Assembly: GCF_039542345.1 (NCBI RefSeq)
Contig: NZ_BAABHY010000001.1
Location: forward strand, 1,054,001-1,118,000
DNA: 64,000 nucleotides
DNA from: Orbus sasakiae
GTDB lineage: Bacteria > Pseudomonadota > Gammaproteobacteria > Enterobacterales > Orbaceae
Direction: 5' to 3'
Part shown: one piece after another, positions 63,754 to 64,000 of the stretch
Layout: each line of letters starts with the position of its first letter
How positions within the stretch are numbered: the stretch's first letter is position 1
Notes under the pieces: model-generated
Told to the model about the DNA's origin: nothing
Databases searched by the model: none
The model's input: the letters and a program-made list of their open reading frames with translations, nothing else
Translations under genes and position numbers: made by a program

Positions 63754-63771
63754 TGCTTATTTAAAGATAAT

Positions 63772-63799
63772 AAAAAAGCGCTATTTAGCGCTTTTTTTA
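63772..63799 (+). terminator. bcp terminator
   Basis: AAGCGCT, ATTT, AGCGCTT with an A-run before and T-run after; a bidirectional intrinsic terminator that also suits the convergent gene at the window end. Confidence 0.93.
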
Positions 63800-63814
63800 T
63801 GAGACTTGAACCTG

Positions 63815-64000
63815 TTAACTTGATTGTTTGGTCAACTTTGTTGGTGGTGTTTTAGGCCATGAGTTGATGATTGCCTTTACCAGTGTCGCTAAAGGAATTG
63901 CAAAAAAGACCCCCCAAAAACCCCATAACCCACCAAAAATCAATACAGCTAAAATAATCACAATTGGGTGAAGATTCAGTTTTTCAGAATACAGTAATGG
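63815..64000 (-). CDS. AI-2E family membrane protein, C-terminal part
   Basis: The last 61 codons of a minus-strand gene continuing beyond the window. NLHPIVIILAVLIFGGLWGF, then WGVFFAIPLATLVKAIINSW is the conserved end of the AI-2E/PerM/YdiK transporter family. Which family member cannot be decided from the tail. Confidence 0.85.
   Translation of the reverse strand, partial: PLLYSEKLNLHPIVIILAVLIFGGLWGFWGVFFAIPLATLVKAIINSWPKTPPTKLTKQSS

Overview
The window is a 64-kb piece of an AT-rich gammaproteobacterial chromosome. Most housekeeping proteins (PPK, PPX, ArgS, SrmB, RimO, MdtK, HemL, Bcp, Apt, ErpA) read as close relatives of E. coli proteins, but base composition is far more AT-rich and gene order is not that of E. 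coli. This fits a host-associated lineage such as the Orbaceae (Gilliamella/Frischella type); that assignment is inference from sequence style only.

Layout. 1-3.8 kb: polyphosphate genes ppk (5' end outside the window) and ppx, then an H-NS-like gene. 4.2-27.2 kb: a contact-dependent growth inhibition (CDI) island on the minus strand. It has one complete two-partner system (cdiB 25520-27223, cdiA 16770-25436, cdiI 16471-16758, plus a macrodomain gene 15948-16481). Downstream lie about seven displaced 'orphan' toxin/immunity modules: Ntox28-like (14058-15710), hydrophobic pore-former-like (11003-13102), cysteine-protease-like tail (10021-10204), unidentified (8103-9605), a fragment with an Imm42-like partner (6602-7056), TNT/ART-like (4970-5977) and a last toxin tail (4548-4730). 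Most are followed by an immunity gene. Between many modules sit broken plus-strand copies of a SymE-family gene, each followed by a palindromic hairpin or half of one. Two immunity genes carry frameshifts explained by slippage in a short repeat.

27.4-31.9 kb: proC and the thiamine ABC transporter thiBPQ under a TPP riboswitch. 32-41 kb: argS, an EmrE-like SMR pump, a two-component system with a VWA-domain exported protein, a PheC-like periplasmic protein, brnQ and apt. 41-49.8 kb: PQQ glucose dehydrogenase, a DDAH-like hydrolase with an arginine/ornithine-type antiporter, trmN6-nfi, yigZ, glpG, an exported nuclease and a cold-shock gene. 50-56.9 kb: tRNA-Lys(CTT), an MDR reductase, srmB, a peroxiredoxin, rimO, mdtK and tRNA-Val(GAC). 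57-64 kb: a VirK/YbjX protein, a second cold-shock gene, four small cysteine-rich or zinc-ribbon proteins, a GNAT acetyltransferase, erpA, hemL, bcp and the end of an AI-2E-type membrane protein.

The point of greatest interest is the CDI island. The active toxin looks like an EF-Tu-type ADP-ribosyltransferase whose operon carries both a binding-type immunity gene and a YmdB-like macrodomain that could chemically reverse ADP-ribosylation. The island's junctions suggest modules accumulate by recombination between the conserved pretoxin/VENN segment on one side and symE on the other.
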